NCBI GenBank assembly: GCA_937884975.1
Contig: CAKZZS010000050.1
Span: 1 to 64,000, forward strand
Reading direction: 5' to 3'
Origin: an uncultured Clostridia bacterium
GTDB taxonomy: Bacteria; Bacillota; Clostridia; Oscillospirales; Acutalibacteraceae
DNA length: 64,000 nt
Shown in pieces: positions 24,826-34,289 of this stretch (its first letter is position 1; every line of letters starts with the position of its first letter). The notes beneath the pieces were generated by a model. It made no database searches and was not told the origin of the DNA. It was given only the letters and a program-made list of their open reading frames with translations. Made by a program: the position numbers and the translations under genes.

Positions 24826-25722
24826 TCAAAGTCCTGAAACTTCGTTTATGTATTTGCGAGCCTTGAGGGCATATTCAAACGGATTTGCAATTGCAGGATC
24901 CTGCTCCGCTTCAACAAGGACATAGCCCTCGTAGCCGTTTTCGTCAAGTACGTCAAAAATCGGTTTGAAATCGATTGCGCCGTCGCCGGGAACGGTAAAT
25001 GTGCCGAGCCGTACGCCCTGAAGAAAGCTTAAATGCTCTGCCTTTACCTTTTCAATTACCTCGGGACGGATGTCCTTTAAATGAACGTGCTTAATACGGT
25101 TAATATACTTTTTAAGGATATACATATAATCCTCACCGCAGTAAGCCAAATGACCCGAGTCAAACAGAAGGTTGAAAAGCTCGGGGTCCGTGTTTTCCAT
25201 AAGACGGTCAATTTCAGCCGCTGTCTGAACTACCGTACCCATATGATGATGGAAAGTAAGGGTAATGCCCATATCCTTTGCAACCTTGCCTAATTTATTT
25301 ACGCCCGTGCAAAGCAAATCCCATTCTTCATCGTTCATAATATACTTGTCGTCAAAAATTGACTTATCTGTACCCTGAATTGAATGTCCCTGCTCGGAAA
25401 TGCCGACTACCTTTGCGCCCATTTCCTTAAGGAAGGTTATGTGCTCAATGAATTCCTTTTCAACCTCTTCATAGGGTTTTGTCGTAAGGAACGCCGAGAA
25501 CCACGCGTTGCAAATCTGCATATTGCGAAGCGCAAGCGACTTTTTGAGAAAAGCCATATCGTTTCTCGGGTATTTATTACCGACCTCACAGCCCGTAAAG
25601 CCTGCAAGAGCCATTTCGGAAATGCACTGTTCATAAGTGTTTTCCTTTCCGAGATCGGGCATATCGTCATTTGTCCACGCAATAGGCGCAATGCCCAGTT
25701 TTACCTTATTTTTGTCAAACAT
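24826..25722 (-). CDS. iolE: Myo-inosose-2 dehydratase
   Basis: A 298-residue metal-dependent enzyme that dehydrates scyllo-inosose to 3D-trihydroxycyclohexane-1,2-dione, the second step of inositol catabolism. It has the xylose-isomerase-like TIM barrel: GIAPIAWTNDDMPDLG at the N-terminus, GFTGCEVGNKYP near residue 36, LTFHHHMGT near 157, LLFDSGHLAYCG near 187 and HVHLKDIRPEV near 212. The start codon overlaps the iolD stop (TGATG), so the two are coupled. Confidence 0.93.
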   Translation of the reverse strand: MFDKNKVKLGIAPIAWTNDDMPDLGKENTYEQCISEMALAGFTGCEVGNKYPRNDMAFLKKSLALRNMQICNAWFSAFLTTKPYEEVEKEFIEHITFLKEMGAKVVGISEQGHSIQGTDKSIFDDKYIMNDEEWDLLCTGVNKLGKVAKDMGITLTFHHHMGTVVQTAAEIDRLMENTDPELFNLLFDSGHLAYCGEDYMYILKKYINRIKHVHLKDIRPEVIEKVKAEHLSFLQGVRLGTFTVPGDGAIDFKPIFDVLDENGYEGYVLVEAEQDPAIANPFEYALKARKYINEVSGL

Positions 25723-27638
25723 CAGTATTTCCTCGCTTTCTTTCTGTTTTCTTCCTTATTTTCAAATGCCTTTCTGACATTTTCGTTTTCGGAGGTGGAA
25801 GCAATTCCGACGTGCCACCATGCGCCGTAGCCGTCAGTCATTGTTTTCGGCAGAGCCTTGATATCAATAAGAGTCGAAACGGTCTGCTTCTTGCTGTCCT
25901 CAAGAGCCGCTTCAAGCTCTTCAAGCGTTCTTGCAGTGTAGGTCTTAACTCCGTAGCCCGAAGCCGCCTTTGCAAAGTCTATGGGAACAAGGTCGCCGAG
26001 AAGCTCATCCTTCTCATCACGGAAGCGGAATTCCGTTGCAAGATTTCCTATTCCGTTTGACATTTCAAGGTTATTTATGCAACCGAAGCCGCAGTTGTCA
26101 AAGAGAAGAACATTTATCTTTTTCTTCTCCTGAACGGAGGTGACAAGCTCCGAATGAAGCATAAGATACGCTCCGTCACCGACAAGGGAATAAACCTCTT
26201 TGTCAGGCTCGGCAAGCTTTGAACCGAGAGCGCCTGCAATTTCATAACCCATACACGAATAGCCGTATTCCATATTGTACGAATACTTGCTGTCGGTGGT
26301 CCACATTCTCTGTAAATCGCCGGGAAGAGAACCCGAAGCGGCAACAACTATCGCGTCCTCGTCAAGCTTTTCACGAATTAAGCAAAGAGCCGAGGTCTGG
26401 GTTATTGTGCCGAATTTTGAAGCAAATTCAGGAATTGTTTTCTCGTCACGGGCGGCAATAAGAGGCTCAAAATTCTCACCGTATCTGTAAGCGGCAAGAC
26501 GCTCCATTTCCCTTTCCCACTTTGCCTTGGCATTTTCAAACTCGTCCGTATATGACGATTTATAGCCTGCGTCGGAAAGCAGAAGCGCAAGAGCTTCAAT
26601 TCCGAGCTTTGCGTCGGCAACTATTTTTACCGCGCCGAGCTTATATGCGTCAAAACGCGAGGTGTTAATTGTAACAACCTTTGCATCAGATTTAAAAAGT
26701 GACTTTGAGGCGGTTGTAAAATCCGAAAAACGGGTTCCGATACCGATAATGACGTCAGCCTCTTTAGCAATATTGTTACCTGCCGAATTTCCCGTTACGC
26801 CGAGACCGCCGAGATTATATTTACTCGATGAACGGCAGGCGGATTTACCCGACTGGGTTTCAGCAAAAGGAATATTAAACTGCTCACAAAAGCTTTCAAG
26901 TGCGCCGCCTGCTTCGGAATAACGCACGCCGCCGCCGCAGATTACAAGCGGTTTCTTTGCGGAAACAATTACCTTTAAAGCGTCCTCCAGCTCTTCGTAT
27001 GCAGGAACGGTGCGGACAATTTTATGAACTCTCTTTTCAAAAAACTCCTCGGGATAATCGTAGCTTTCACCCTCTGCGTCCTGCGGAAGGCAAATAGCAA
27101 CTGCGCCGGTTTCCGCCGTATCGGTAAGAACGCGCATTGCGTTAATCATTGCACTCATAAGCTGTTCGGGACGGACAACCCTGTCCCAGTACCTCGTTAC
27201 CGCCTTGTACGCGTCATTAGTCGTTGTTGCAAGTGAATTGACCTGCTCAAACTGCTGAAGGACGGGGTCGGGCTGACGGGAAGCGAATGCGTCCGCAGGG
27301 AACAGGAGAAGCGGAACGTGATTAACCGTAGCAGTAGCAGCCGCAGTAATCATATTTGCCGCTCCGGGTCCTATTGAGGACGAGCAGGCAATAATCTTTC
27401 TTCTGTTGTTCTGCTTGGCAAAGGAGGTTGCAACGTGAGCCATACCCTGCTCATTCTTGCCCTGGTACACTTTCAGTGAACCTCTGTTTTCGTCAAGCGC
27501 CTGACCGAGTCCGCAGACAATACCGTGACCGAAAATGGTAAAGATACCGTCAACAAACTTTGTCTCTTTACCGTCAAAGGACACATACTGGTTGTCAAGG
27601 AACTTAACAAGCGCCTGAGCCATTGTCATTTTTGCCAT
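25722..27638 (-). CDS. iolD: 3D-(3,5/4)-trihydroxycyclohexane-1,2-dione hydrolase
   Basis: A 638-residue thiamine-diphosphate enzyme that opens the carbocyclic ring to 5-deoxy-D-glucuronate, the committing step of the inositol pathway. It has the three-domain acetolactate-synthase-like layout: a N-terminal pyrimidine-binding domain (…VYQGKNEQGMAHVATSFAKQ… near residues 58-77 with the catalytic Glu), a central Rossmann-like domain and a C-terminal ThDP domain with GDGAYLMLHSEL near 484. The family is distinguished by full length and by its iolB/iolE neighbours. It is spaced 30 bp from iolB. Confidence 0.94.
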   Translation of the reverse strand: MAKMTMAQALVKFLDNQYVSFDGKETKFVDGIFTIFGHGIVCGLGQALDENRGSLKVYQGKNEQGMAHVATSFAKQNNRRKIIACSSSIGPGAANMITAAATATVNHVPLLLFPADAFASRQPDPVLQQFEQVNSLATTTNDAYKAVTRYWDRVVRPEQLMSAMINAMRVLTDTAETGAVAICLPQDAEGESYDYPEEFFEKRVHKIVRTVPAYEELEDALKVIVSAKKPLVICGGGVRYSEAGGALESFCEQFNIPFAETQSGKSACRSSSKYNLGGLGVTGNSAGNNIAKEADVIIGIGTRFSDFTTASKSLFKSDAKVVTINTSRFDAYKLGAVKIVADAKLGIEALALLLSDAGYKSSYTDEFENAKAKWEREMERLAAYRYGENFEPLIAARDEKTIPEFASKFGTITQTSALCLIREKLDEDAIVVAASGSLPGDLQRMWTTDSKYSYNMEYGYSCMGYEIAGALGSKLAEPDKEVYSLVGDGAYLMLHSELVTSVQEKKKINVLLFDNCGFGCINNLEMSNGIGNLATEFRFRDEKDELLGDLVPIDFAKAASGYGVKTYTARTLEELEAALEDSKKQTVSTLIDIKALPKTMTDGYGAWWHVGIASTSENENVRKAFENKEENRKKARKY

Positions 27639-27668
27639 AAAGTCACCTCATTTATTTGAAAATAATTT

Positions 27669-28436
27669 TTACATATCCAAAAGCCATTTATGCTCGGGAG
27701 CGTCAATTCTTGTCTTTCTCCACGGGTCATTTTCAAGATGGCGTATCATCCAAACATAGCACATTTTATATCCGGGAGCCGCCGCCTGCTGATGGGTGTG
27801 CATAGGCGTAATGCAAAGGCAGCCGCCGTCCTCAACCTTGTAGCAGTCATCGCCGTTAAAGCCGACTCCGAAGCCCTGGGGCTTTTCAAATTCATAGTAG
27901 TAAACCTCGGGCTGGGGATGATAATGCGGAGGATAACTCGTCCAGCAACCGGGTTTATGGAACACCTCGCCGAGGACAAGATTTGAATACGGCGCCGACT
28001 CGTAATCGAATACGGTGAGCACCTGCCTGTCAGCCGTGCCGTCCCACTGGTCAGCTCCGAAATGCTGAATCATAAGCGAATCGGGTGTGTAATAGTGAAA
28101 GCCGAAATCGTTTTCATTATCGGTCTGCTCAATAACAAGTCTGCTGTCGGTCTTTGCAGTAATCTCAACCGTAAGTCCCCTTGAAAAATGAATTGCAGTC
28201 GCCTTGTCAAGGAACGGACTTCTTCTGACCGCGGTTTCGGTTTTCCCGTCAAAAGAAAAATCAACCTCGCCCTGCATAAGTAAAACCGCAGTTTCCTGAA
28301 CGCTGTCGCAAACGGTCATTTTCTCCCCTGCCTTGAGGATTTTAACCCTGATATCCATAAGCATATCGGAGTTTTTCCCGTTTCTTTGGCAAAGTATCTT
28401 TTCATTGTTTTCGTTAAAAGAAGGTCTTTCGTACAT
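27669..28436 (-). CDS. iolB: 5-deoxy-glucuronate isomerase
   Basis: A 255-residue bicupin that isomerises 5-deoxy-D-glucuronate to 2-deoxy-5-keto-D-gluconate. The metal-binding cupin motif is SYPPHYHPQPEVYYYEF (about residues 165-181), with a further His cluster in ITPMHTHQQAAAPG. Residues 1-120 form the first cupin half. Size and position between iolC and iolD agree with the assignment. The preceding gene in the transcript is an unexpected SanA/YdcF-type protein, 12 bp away. Confidence 0.93.
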   Translation of the reverse strand: MYERPSFNENNEKILCQRNGKNSDMLMDIRVKILKAGEKMTVCDSVQETAVLLMQGEVDFSFDGKTETAVRRSPFLDKATAIHFSRGLTVEITAKTDSRLVIEQTDNENDFGFHYYTPDSLMIQHFGADQWDGTADRQVLTVFDYESAPYSNLVLGEVFHKPGCWTSYPPHYHPQPEVYYYEFEKPQGFGVGFNGDDCYKVEDGGCLCITPMHTHQQAAAPGYKMCYVWMIRHLENDPWRKTRIDAPEHKWLLDM

Positions 28437-28447
28437 TTATTTCACTC

Positions 28448-29134
28448 CTAAATTTGTGTTTTATCGTCAGTTAACGCCGCGGAACCGCTAATGGGTATTG
28501 CTTCACCGAGATAAGTCGGCTTCGGCTTAAAAATACACCAGATAAAATCCTTTATTCTCGCCACCGGCTCACGCATATAGTTGAGCGCAGGGTACTCAAG
28601 CCTTTCGGCTCTGTAGCCGTAAGCCTCAAGTCCGAGCTTTCGCGCGTCATAAACCGCCCTGTAAAGATGATAGGTCTGCGTAACGATTACAAGGCTTTCT
28701 ACCTCGAATACATCCCTTGCGCGATACATTGATTCATAGGTTGAAAAGCCGGCGTGGTCAAGAAAAATCTTATCCCTTTCGACTCCCCTTTCGGCAAGGT
28801 AATCCTTCATGGCGTTTACCTCGTCATATTCGGTTCTGCCGTGGTCGCCCGTCATAAGCATTCTTTCGGTATTACAGTTTTGGAACGCTTCAAGACCGAA
28901 ATCAAGCCTTTCCGCAAGCATCGGAGACGGTTTATTGTCCCAAAGCCCTGCGCCGAGCACCATAACACAGTCGACAGTGTAAGAGGATAATTCATCCTTT
29001 TCAAGAATATATTCCTTTGCAAAAGACACAATATACGCATTTGCAATTACGGCAAAAAGCGCGACAAGAACACCGACAGCCAGAATAAAGCATATTATTC
29101 TGACAAGCAGTTTATTCTTAAAAAACCTTTTCAT
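28448..29134 (-). CDS. SanA/YdcF-type membrane protein (DUF218) within the iol operon
   Basis: A 228-residue protein with one N-terminal transmembrane segment (about residues 8-32) and an extracytoplasmic ElyC/SanA/YdcF domain: VDCVMVLGAGLWDNKPSPMLAERLD near 52, MLMTGDHG near 87 and the VTQTYHLYRA motif near 145. Relatives influence envelope integrity (SanA, ElyC), but biochemistry is poorly known. Two starts are possible: ATG at 29134 just after the iolC stop, chosen here, or TTG at 29149 overlapping iolC. No inositol role is established, so its place between iolC and iolB is odd. It could be a passenger or handle an envelope-derived inositol substrate. Confidence 0.82.
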   Translation of the reverse strand: MKRFFKNKLLVRIICFILAVGVLVALFAVIANAYIVSFAKEYILEKDELSSYTVDCVMVLGAGLWDNKPSPMLAERLDFGLEAFQNCNTERMLMTGDHGRTEYDEVNAMKDYLAERGVERDKIFLDHAGFSTYESMYRARDVFEVESLVIVTQTYHLYRAVYDARKLGLEAYGYRAERLEYPALNYMREPVARIKDFIWCIFKPKPTYLGEAIPISGSAALTDDKTQI

Positions 29135-29135
29135 T

Positions 29136-30152
29136 TTACGCTCTTGCAACCATTTCGCCGTATTCTTCTTTTTCTTTCTTTATAAACTCCTTTACCGCTT
29201 CTGCCGAGGGCATATCCTCACTGCAAGCGTGGGAAGCAACAAGCATCGCCGCCGAAGCCGAGCCGAATTCAAGGCAGTCCATAATATCCCAGCCTTCAAA
29301 AAGACCGTAAAGGAATGCCGAAGCGTAGCCGTCGCCGCCGCCGAAGGATTTGAGAAGCTTAACGGGGAAGGGCTTTATTGAATAGCTCTTGCCGTCATTT
29401 GTATATGCGGTTGAGCCTTCCTTGCCGTGCTTAATGATAACGATTTTTGCATTCTGGGAATGCCAGTAAGCGGCAGTCTGTTCATCGGTTCTGCCCTCTT
29501 CAATAAGCTTTTCGGTAAGGTCATATTCCTCTCTTGAGCCGAGAATAACGTCAGCCTGCTTTGCAACTGCGGAATAGTAAATCGAAATTTCATCCGAATT
29601 TTTCCAGTTGTATGCGCGGTAATCAATATCAAAAATAACGGGAATATTATTTTTCTTTGCAAGCATAACCGCCTTGAGAGCCGCCTCTCTTGACGGACTT
29701 TCCGCAAGCGCGGTGCCGCTTATAAGAACAGCCTTCGCCTGCTTTAAATATTCCTCGTCAATATCCTCAACGTCAAGCTTCAGGTCTGCCGCCTCGTTAC
29801 GGTACATAACAATTGAGCTTTCCGTTTCGGATTTTATTTCAGTAAAGGTCAGACCGATTTTTTCCCCGTTCCGGCAGCGGACGATATGGGAAACGTCAAT
29901 GCCTTCCTTATCAAAATAATCCGTAACGAAGGTGCCCAGCTGGTCATCCGAAACGCGAGCGAAGAAGCCGCATTTTTTGCCGAGCCTTGCCAGACCTACG
30001 GCAATATTTGCAGGCGAACCGCCGAGATAACGCTTAAAGGTTGTACTCTCGTTAAGCGGACAGTAATAGTCAACGGGATTAAGGTCAACCGCAACCCTTC
30101 CCAAAAGGATTAAATCGTACTTTTTGCTGTTGTCAAATTCAATATATTTCAT
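29136..30152 (-). CDS. iolC: 5-dehydro-2-deoxygluconokinase
   Basis: A 338-residue PfkB-family kinase phosphorylating 2-deoxy-5-keto-D-gluconate with ATP. N-terminal signature YLGGSPANIAVGLARLG is at about residues 42-58. The C-terminal PfkB signature with the catalytic Asp reads SFGGGDGYASAFLYGL (about 267-282). The sequence IFDIDYRAYNW near 165 is typical of the IolC subgroup. It is separated by 17 bp from the aldolase gene upstream. Confidence 0.93.
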   Translation of the reverse strand: MKYIEFDNSKKYDLILLGRVAVDLNPVDYYCPLNESTTFKRYLGGSPANIAVGLARLGKKCGFFARVSDDQLGTFVTDYFDKEGIDVSHIVRCRNGEKIGLTFTEIKSETESSIVMYRNEAADLKLDVEDIDEEYLKQAKAVLISGTALAESPSREAALKAVMLAKKNNIPVIFDIDYRAYNWKNSDEISIYYSAVAKQADVILGSREEYDLTEKLIEEGRTDEQTAAYWHSQNAKIVIIKHGKEGSTAYTNDGKSYSIKPFPVKLLKSFGGGDGYASAFLYGLFEGWDIMDCLEFGSASAAMLVASHACSEDMPSAEAVKEFIKKEKEEYGEMVARA

Positions 30153-30169
30153 AATTGCCTCCGAATTAC

Positions 30170-31009
30170 TTAATTTCCGCAGTTAAATACTTTTATGTGC
30201 CTTTTAACATTTTCATATACGCCGTTTACCTCTTCGGCGGAAAGGTCAAAGTAGTTTGCCTTTTCAACCGAGTCGCAGTAATTCTTTGCGTACCTTGCGA
30301 GGTGGTCAAACGAAGCGGTGGCGATATTTATTTTCCTGACGCCGAGTTCAATTGCGTGAGTGAACATTTCATCCGTTATGCCCGTTCCTCCGTGAAGCAC
30401 AAGCGGAGTGTCAACTGTTTTATATATCTCTTCAAGCACGTCAAAACGAAGCTCGGGCAAAACGGGATAGTTCCCGTGGGCGTTGCCTATAGCAACGGCA
30501 AGCGCATTAACGCCCGTCCGCGCGCAAAACTCCCTTGCCTTTTTCGGGTCAGTGCAAAGAATGTTATGCGCCTTACCCTCGCCCTCATTGCCGCCGACTA
30601 CGCCGAGTTCCGCTTCAACAGCCGCCTTGTAGCGCGACGCCTTTTCAACAACGCGTTGAACCGTACCGACGTTTTCTTCAAAATCAAGCAATGAGCCGTC
30701 AAACATTACCGAGGTAAAGCCGAGTTCAAGAGCCTTATCAACGGTTTCAAGCGTAAGTCCGTGGTCAAGGTGAACGGCGATATCAACCTTTGAATTCTTT
30801 GCTGCCGCTATCATCATCGGTCCCATAAGCTCAAGCGGTGAATTTTTCAGCCTGACCTCGGCAATTTGAAGAATAATCGGCGTATTGAGTTCTTCAGCCG
30901 CTCTTACGGCGCCCATAACCATTTCCATATTACCGACGGAAAAAGCGCCGACCGCCTTTTTCTTTTCATCGGCAAGCTTCAAAAGCTTTTTCATTGAAAC
31001 AAGAGCCAA
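30170..31009 (-). CDS. iolJ: Class II aldolase, IolJ type
   Basis: A 279-residue Zn-dependent aldolase expected to split 6-phospho-5-dehydro-2-deoxy-D-gluconate into dihydroxyacetone phosphate and malonate semialdehyde. The catalytic motif VHLDHG is near residue 79; further zinc His residues lie in GNAHGNYP and VLHGGTG. It lacks the C-terminal extension of the glycolytic Fba at 2.7 kb. The specific substrate is inferred from location next to iolC; sequence alone would also allow fructose or tagatose bisphosphate. Confidence 0.87.
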   Translation of the reverse strand: MALVSMKKLLKLADEKKKAVGAFSVGNMEMVMGAVRAAEELNTPIILQIAEVRLKNSPLELMGPMMIAAAKNSKVDIAVHLDHGLTLETVDKALELGFTSVMFDGSLLDFEENVGTVQRVVEKASRYKAAVEAELGVVGGNEGEGKAHNILCTDPKKAREFCARTGVNALAVAIGNAHGNYPVLPELRFDVLEEIYKTVDTPLVLHGGTGITDEMFTHAIELGVRKINIATASFDHLARYAKNYCDSVEKANYFDLSAEEVNGVYENVKRHIKVFNCGN

Positions 31010-31026
31010 AACAAATACCTTCTCTC

Positions 31027-34000
31027 TTATGTTTTAAAAATTGACTTGATTTTATATTTGAGATAATTTCTCTTTTCCCTGCCCTCAAGCGAATAGTTGA
31101 ATTTGCGCTTTTCAATTCTGTCCGCAAACTCAGTAAGCGGTAAAGCGGTTTTATTATCCGTAGTGACCGTTGCGCCGAAGACGAGCATTGTCTGTCCCTT
31201 CGGGAAGGTAAAGTACCTTTCATTCGTAACGTCAAATTCATACATAAACAGGTAGCTCTGCTTTGCAATAACGTCCTCGCCGTACCTGTGGGCATGAGTA
31301 AATTCAAAAGCAACCGTGTCGTCCTTAGTAAACGCCGTTTCCTTAAGGTCATACAAATCCCAACCACCGACTCTTTCGTCAATGGCGGCAACCCTGCGTT
31401 TAACTGTGTTAAGGCCTACCTCAAAAACTTCCTCCCTGTCGCCGTACAGCCCTGCCGCAAGCACATAAAGCTTCTTTGCGTTTTCGGGCAATTCAATTCT
31501 CTGGCGTGAGGAAACCATTGCGTTTTTCCCGTCCCGGTCGCCGAGCTTAAACGTAACGCCGCCCGACGTGATAAACCGTGGGAACTGCTCAGCAGGAACG
31601 GTATAATGGATACCGCCGATATCGTCCGTTTTCTTTTCGCCGTTGTATGAGCAAGCCCTCTTGTCAAACTCAAGAGGAATAAAATGCTCGTTTCCGTTCT
31701 CAAATTCAGCCGAGTCCTTAAGCGTCAAAGCAAAGGATTTAATTTCATACGGCTTCATATCAAAACTAAGCTTCCCGTCCTTAACGGTTGCGTCGCCCCT
31801 GAATTCCTCGGAGCCGAAAACCTCACGCGCGGTAAGTATTCCCCTGCCCAATTCAAGAGTAACGCCCGAGTGAGCTTTATTTTCTATTTCGGTAACTCTT
31901 ACAATTATTTCGTTTGTCTTTTCACTCTTTTTAATCGCCCTTACGGCAACTGCGGCAGTGCTGATTTTTCCGAAGGAATATTCCTTGCCGAGAGAGCCGA
32001 TATGCTTTTCAACCTCAAACGCCTGAAGCGGGAAGGAGAATTCTCTTGATTCCCTGACTATCTGCGCTCTCGCGTTCGATGAATGGGAAACAATAGCATA
32101 CGAAAAACGGTTAAGTCCGAGGTCCATCATGCTCTGCATACTGTCGTCGTGGTAATTTAACATAGGCGTATGAACTACCGTCAGGCGCAGGGTGGAATTG
32201 TCGGGCTTATCCCAGCCGTACTTACAGTCGCTGAGTATGGCAGTTCCGTATTCACCCGTAAAATCAGTCAAATCGACCCATTTCTGCGCAGGCACCTCAT
32301 AGAGGTTTTCGGTATTGTTTCCCCTTTCAATTGCGCCGATTCCAAGGTCGTAAATCGCCTTTTCATTTGACGCTTCAAGCGGAAAACGGACCTTTAAAAG
32401 ACGGTGTCTGCCGCGCCACTCAACCTCATTGAAAACCTCAACGCGGTCCGAAAGAGCAGAAAGCGAAACGGTATAATCGAATATCGAGCCGTCGCATGAC
32501 TGCCTGACCTTTATTGCGCCTCTTACGGGACCGCACTCAACGATTTCGATTTGCTCGGTCTTTGCCTGATAGTCAGGCTCGCCCGAAATGTCCTTATACA
32601 AAATTTCCCACGCAGGATATGTAGTTGAACCGAAATATTCGTAAATATCAAATTTAATCGGAGCGTTAAGCGTTTCCTTTTCGTTTACCAAATCGTAAAC
32701 ACTTGAAATAAGTCCGTTTTCGTCTATGGTGACCCTGATTTTATCGTTTCTTATTACATAGGAATGAATATCGTTGTCATTTCCCCTGCATATAACGTCA
32801 ACCAGCTTTTCGCCCTCATACGGCGCGGCGGACTCTCTGAACGAAAAGACCTTAAATGAAAGCGGCTTCATCTTCGCAAGGAAAGCGACCTCGATTTTTC
32901 CGTTTTCGAGTTTTCTTGTCTGCGAGGGGATTTCTTCAGCCGAGTCAAACACGCGGAAATTTTCCGCCTTGCTTTCAATAACCGCAGTTACCGTTTCCTC
33001 TCTTTCGGTTTCAAGCGGATTATTTACTACAACGCTTCTGCCGACAACCTCGGTGTTAAGCAGTGACGCGACAGCGCCGACGGAAGAATTATATTCATTT
33101 AAAAACTGATTTACCGAAACGCTCAAATCGTTCCAGCTTCTCTTATATGCACGCTGAACGGAGGTGCCGGGCAAATCGTCGTGGAAATGGTGAGCTAAAA
33201 CTCGTTCCCACGCCCTGTTAAGCTCTTTTTTAGGATATTTTTCAACGCCGAGATACTCGCCCGTAACCGCTGCCCTTTCAGCTGCGTCGGCAAGTATTTC
33301 GTTATGGGAATTCCAGCGTTTGCCTATCGCCCTTGAGGTATATCCTCCGACGGCGTGATAGGTCATAACAAGCTCATTGTCCCAAACGGGAAGCTTCTGC
33401 TGAATTTCATCGTCAAGGTCCGAAATCTTATCCATAACGTCGATTATAAAATCAGAGCTTACGTCCTCGTCGCTTACGGAATTTTTTTCAAAAGCCTTGT
33501 GCATTGTTCTTGCGGACGCCACGCTCGGCGCGCCGCCCTGGTCGCCCGTGCCATGAAATACAACTGTAAAATCAAGACCGTATTTTTCGTTTTCCGAAAG
33601 CTTTTCCTTTGCAAAATCCCAGTTATGTAAATCGTGGGATTTAACGTAATGACGTTTTGAAAAATCGGTAATATAAGAGCCCGGTCTTAATACGCCATAA
33701 ATGAACGAACCGTCAACTCCGTACCACTTGCCTATGTCAAACGGATTACCGTACGCAGAACCCCAGCTGAGCTTCTGGGTCGTGAAGCCCTTGAGGTTTG
33801 AGTGCGTGGCAACCGCAGGCAAGGCGTAGCCGAAGCCAAAGCAGTCCGGAAGAAAGATTTCATTTGAACGCATGCCGAGCTTTTCTTCAAAATAATTATT
33901 TCCGATTAAAATATTGCGTATAAGCGCCTCGGGCGAGGGAATATTAACATCGCCGTTTTCAAATGATGAGCCGCAGGGCGCCCATTTGCCTTCTTTAACA

Positions 34001-34233
34001 TATTCCTGAAGCTTTTTGAAATATTCGGGATAATACTCCTCTATCAAAGCGTATCTGTACGAGCCTTCAAAATTAAATTTATATTCGTCAAAAAGCGAAA
34101 AAAGCCTGAAATTATCCTTAATAGTTTTAGGAAGGCATTTTGAGATAACGTATTCAAAATCCCAGTTCCAAATCGTATCCAGGTGCGCAGTGGCAACCGT
34201 CATAAGCTGTTTTTTATTTTTTTCATTTCCCAT
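31027..34233 (-). CDS. GH38 alpha-mannosidase, first gene of the inositol operon
   Basis: A 1068-residue glycoside hydrolase of family 38. The zinc site is seen in TAHLDTIWNWDF (His17, Asp19) and the nucleophile is Asp130 in FLPDCFGFGYALP. A helical middle domain follows, with FHHDDLPGTSVQRAY-like zinc/His segment (HHFHDDLPGTS, about residue 350), and then a long beta-sandwich C-terminal half. There is no signal peptide, so it should act in the cytoplasm on imported oligosaccharides or glycosides. It is 17 bp upstream of iolJ and clearly leads the operon. A cytoplasmic mannosidase with inositol catabolism suggests a mannosyl-inositol substrate, which is only an inference. Confidence 0.88.
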   Translation of the reverse strand: MGNEKNKKQLMTVATAHLDTIWNWDFEYVISKCLPKTIKDNFRLFSLFDEYKFNFEGSYRYALIEEYYPEYFKKLQEYVKEGKWAPCGSSFENGDVNIPSPEALIRNILIGNNYFEEKLGMRSNEIFLPDCFGFGYALPAVATHSNLKGFTTQKLSWGSAYGNPFDIGKWYGVDGSFIYGVLRPGSYITDFSKRHYVKSHDLHNWDFAKEKLSENEKYGLDFTVVFHGTGDQGGAPSVASARTMHKAFEKNSVSDEDVSSDFIIDVMDKISDLDDEIQQKLPVWDNELVMTYHAVGGYTSRAIGKRWNSHNEILADAAERAAVTGEYLGVEKYPKKELNRAWERVLAHHFHDDLPGTSVQRAYKRSWNDLSVSVNQFLNEYNSSVGAVASLLNTEVVGRSVVVNNPLETEREETVTAVIESKAENFRVFDSAEEIPSQTRKLENGKIEVAFLAKMKPLSFKVFSFRESAAPYEGEKLVDVICRGNDNDIHSYVIRNDKIRVTIDENGLISSVYDLVNEKETLNAPIKFDIYEYFGSTTYPAWEILYKDISGEPDYQAKTEQIEIVECGPVRGAIKVRQSCDGSIFDYTVSLSALSDRVEVFNEVEWRGRHRLLKVRFPLEASNEKAIYDLGIGAIERGNNTENLYEVPAQKWVDLTDFTGEYGTAILSDCKYGWDKPDNSTLRLTVVHTPMLNYHDDSMQSMMDLGLNRFSYAIVSHSSNARAQIVRESREFSFPLQAFEVEKHIGSLGKEYSFGKISTAAVAVRAIKKSEKTNEIIVRVTEIENKAHSGVTLELGRGILTAREVFGSEEFRGDATVKDGKLSFDMKPYEIKSFALTLKDSAEFENGNEHFIPLEFDKRACSYNGEKKTDDIGGIHYTVPAEQFPRFITSGGVTFKLGDRDGKNAMVSSRQRIELPENAKKLYVLAAGLYGDREEVFEVGLNTVKRRVAAIDERVGGWDLYDLKETAFTKDDTVAFEFTHAHRYGEDVIAKQSYLFMYEFDVTNERYFTFPKGQTMLVFGATVTTDNKTALPLTEFADRIEKRKFNYSLEGREKRNYLKYKIKSIFKT

Positions 34234-34264
34234 ATTTTAAAACCTGTCCTTTCACCGGAACGGT

Positions 34265-34289
34265 CAATAAATTATAATATAATTTATTG
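34265..34289. promoter_or_regulatory. 25-bp palindromic operator candidate
   Basis: CAATAAATTATA and TATAATTTATTG are perfect 12-bp inverted arms around one base. The site covers the -10 end of the presumed mannosidase/iol promoter and lies 32 bp from the start codon, which is ideal for a repressor. The regulator gene is not in this window. Confidence 0.5.
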
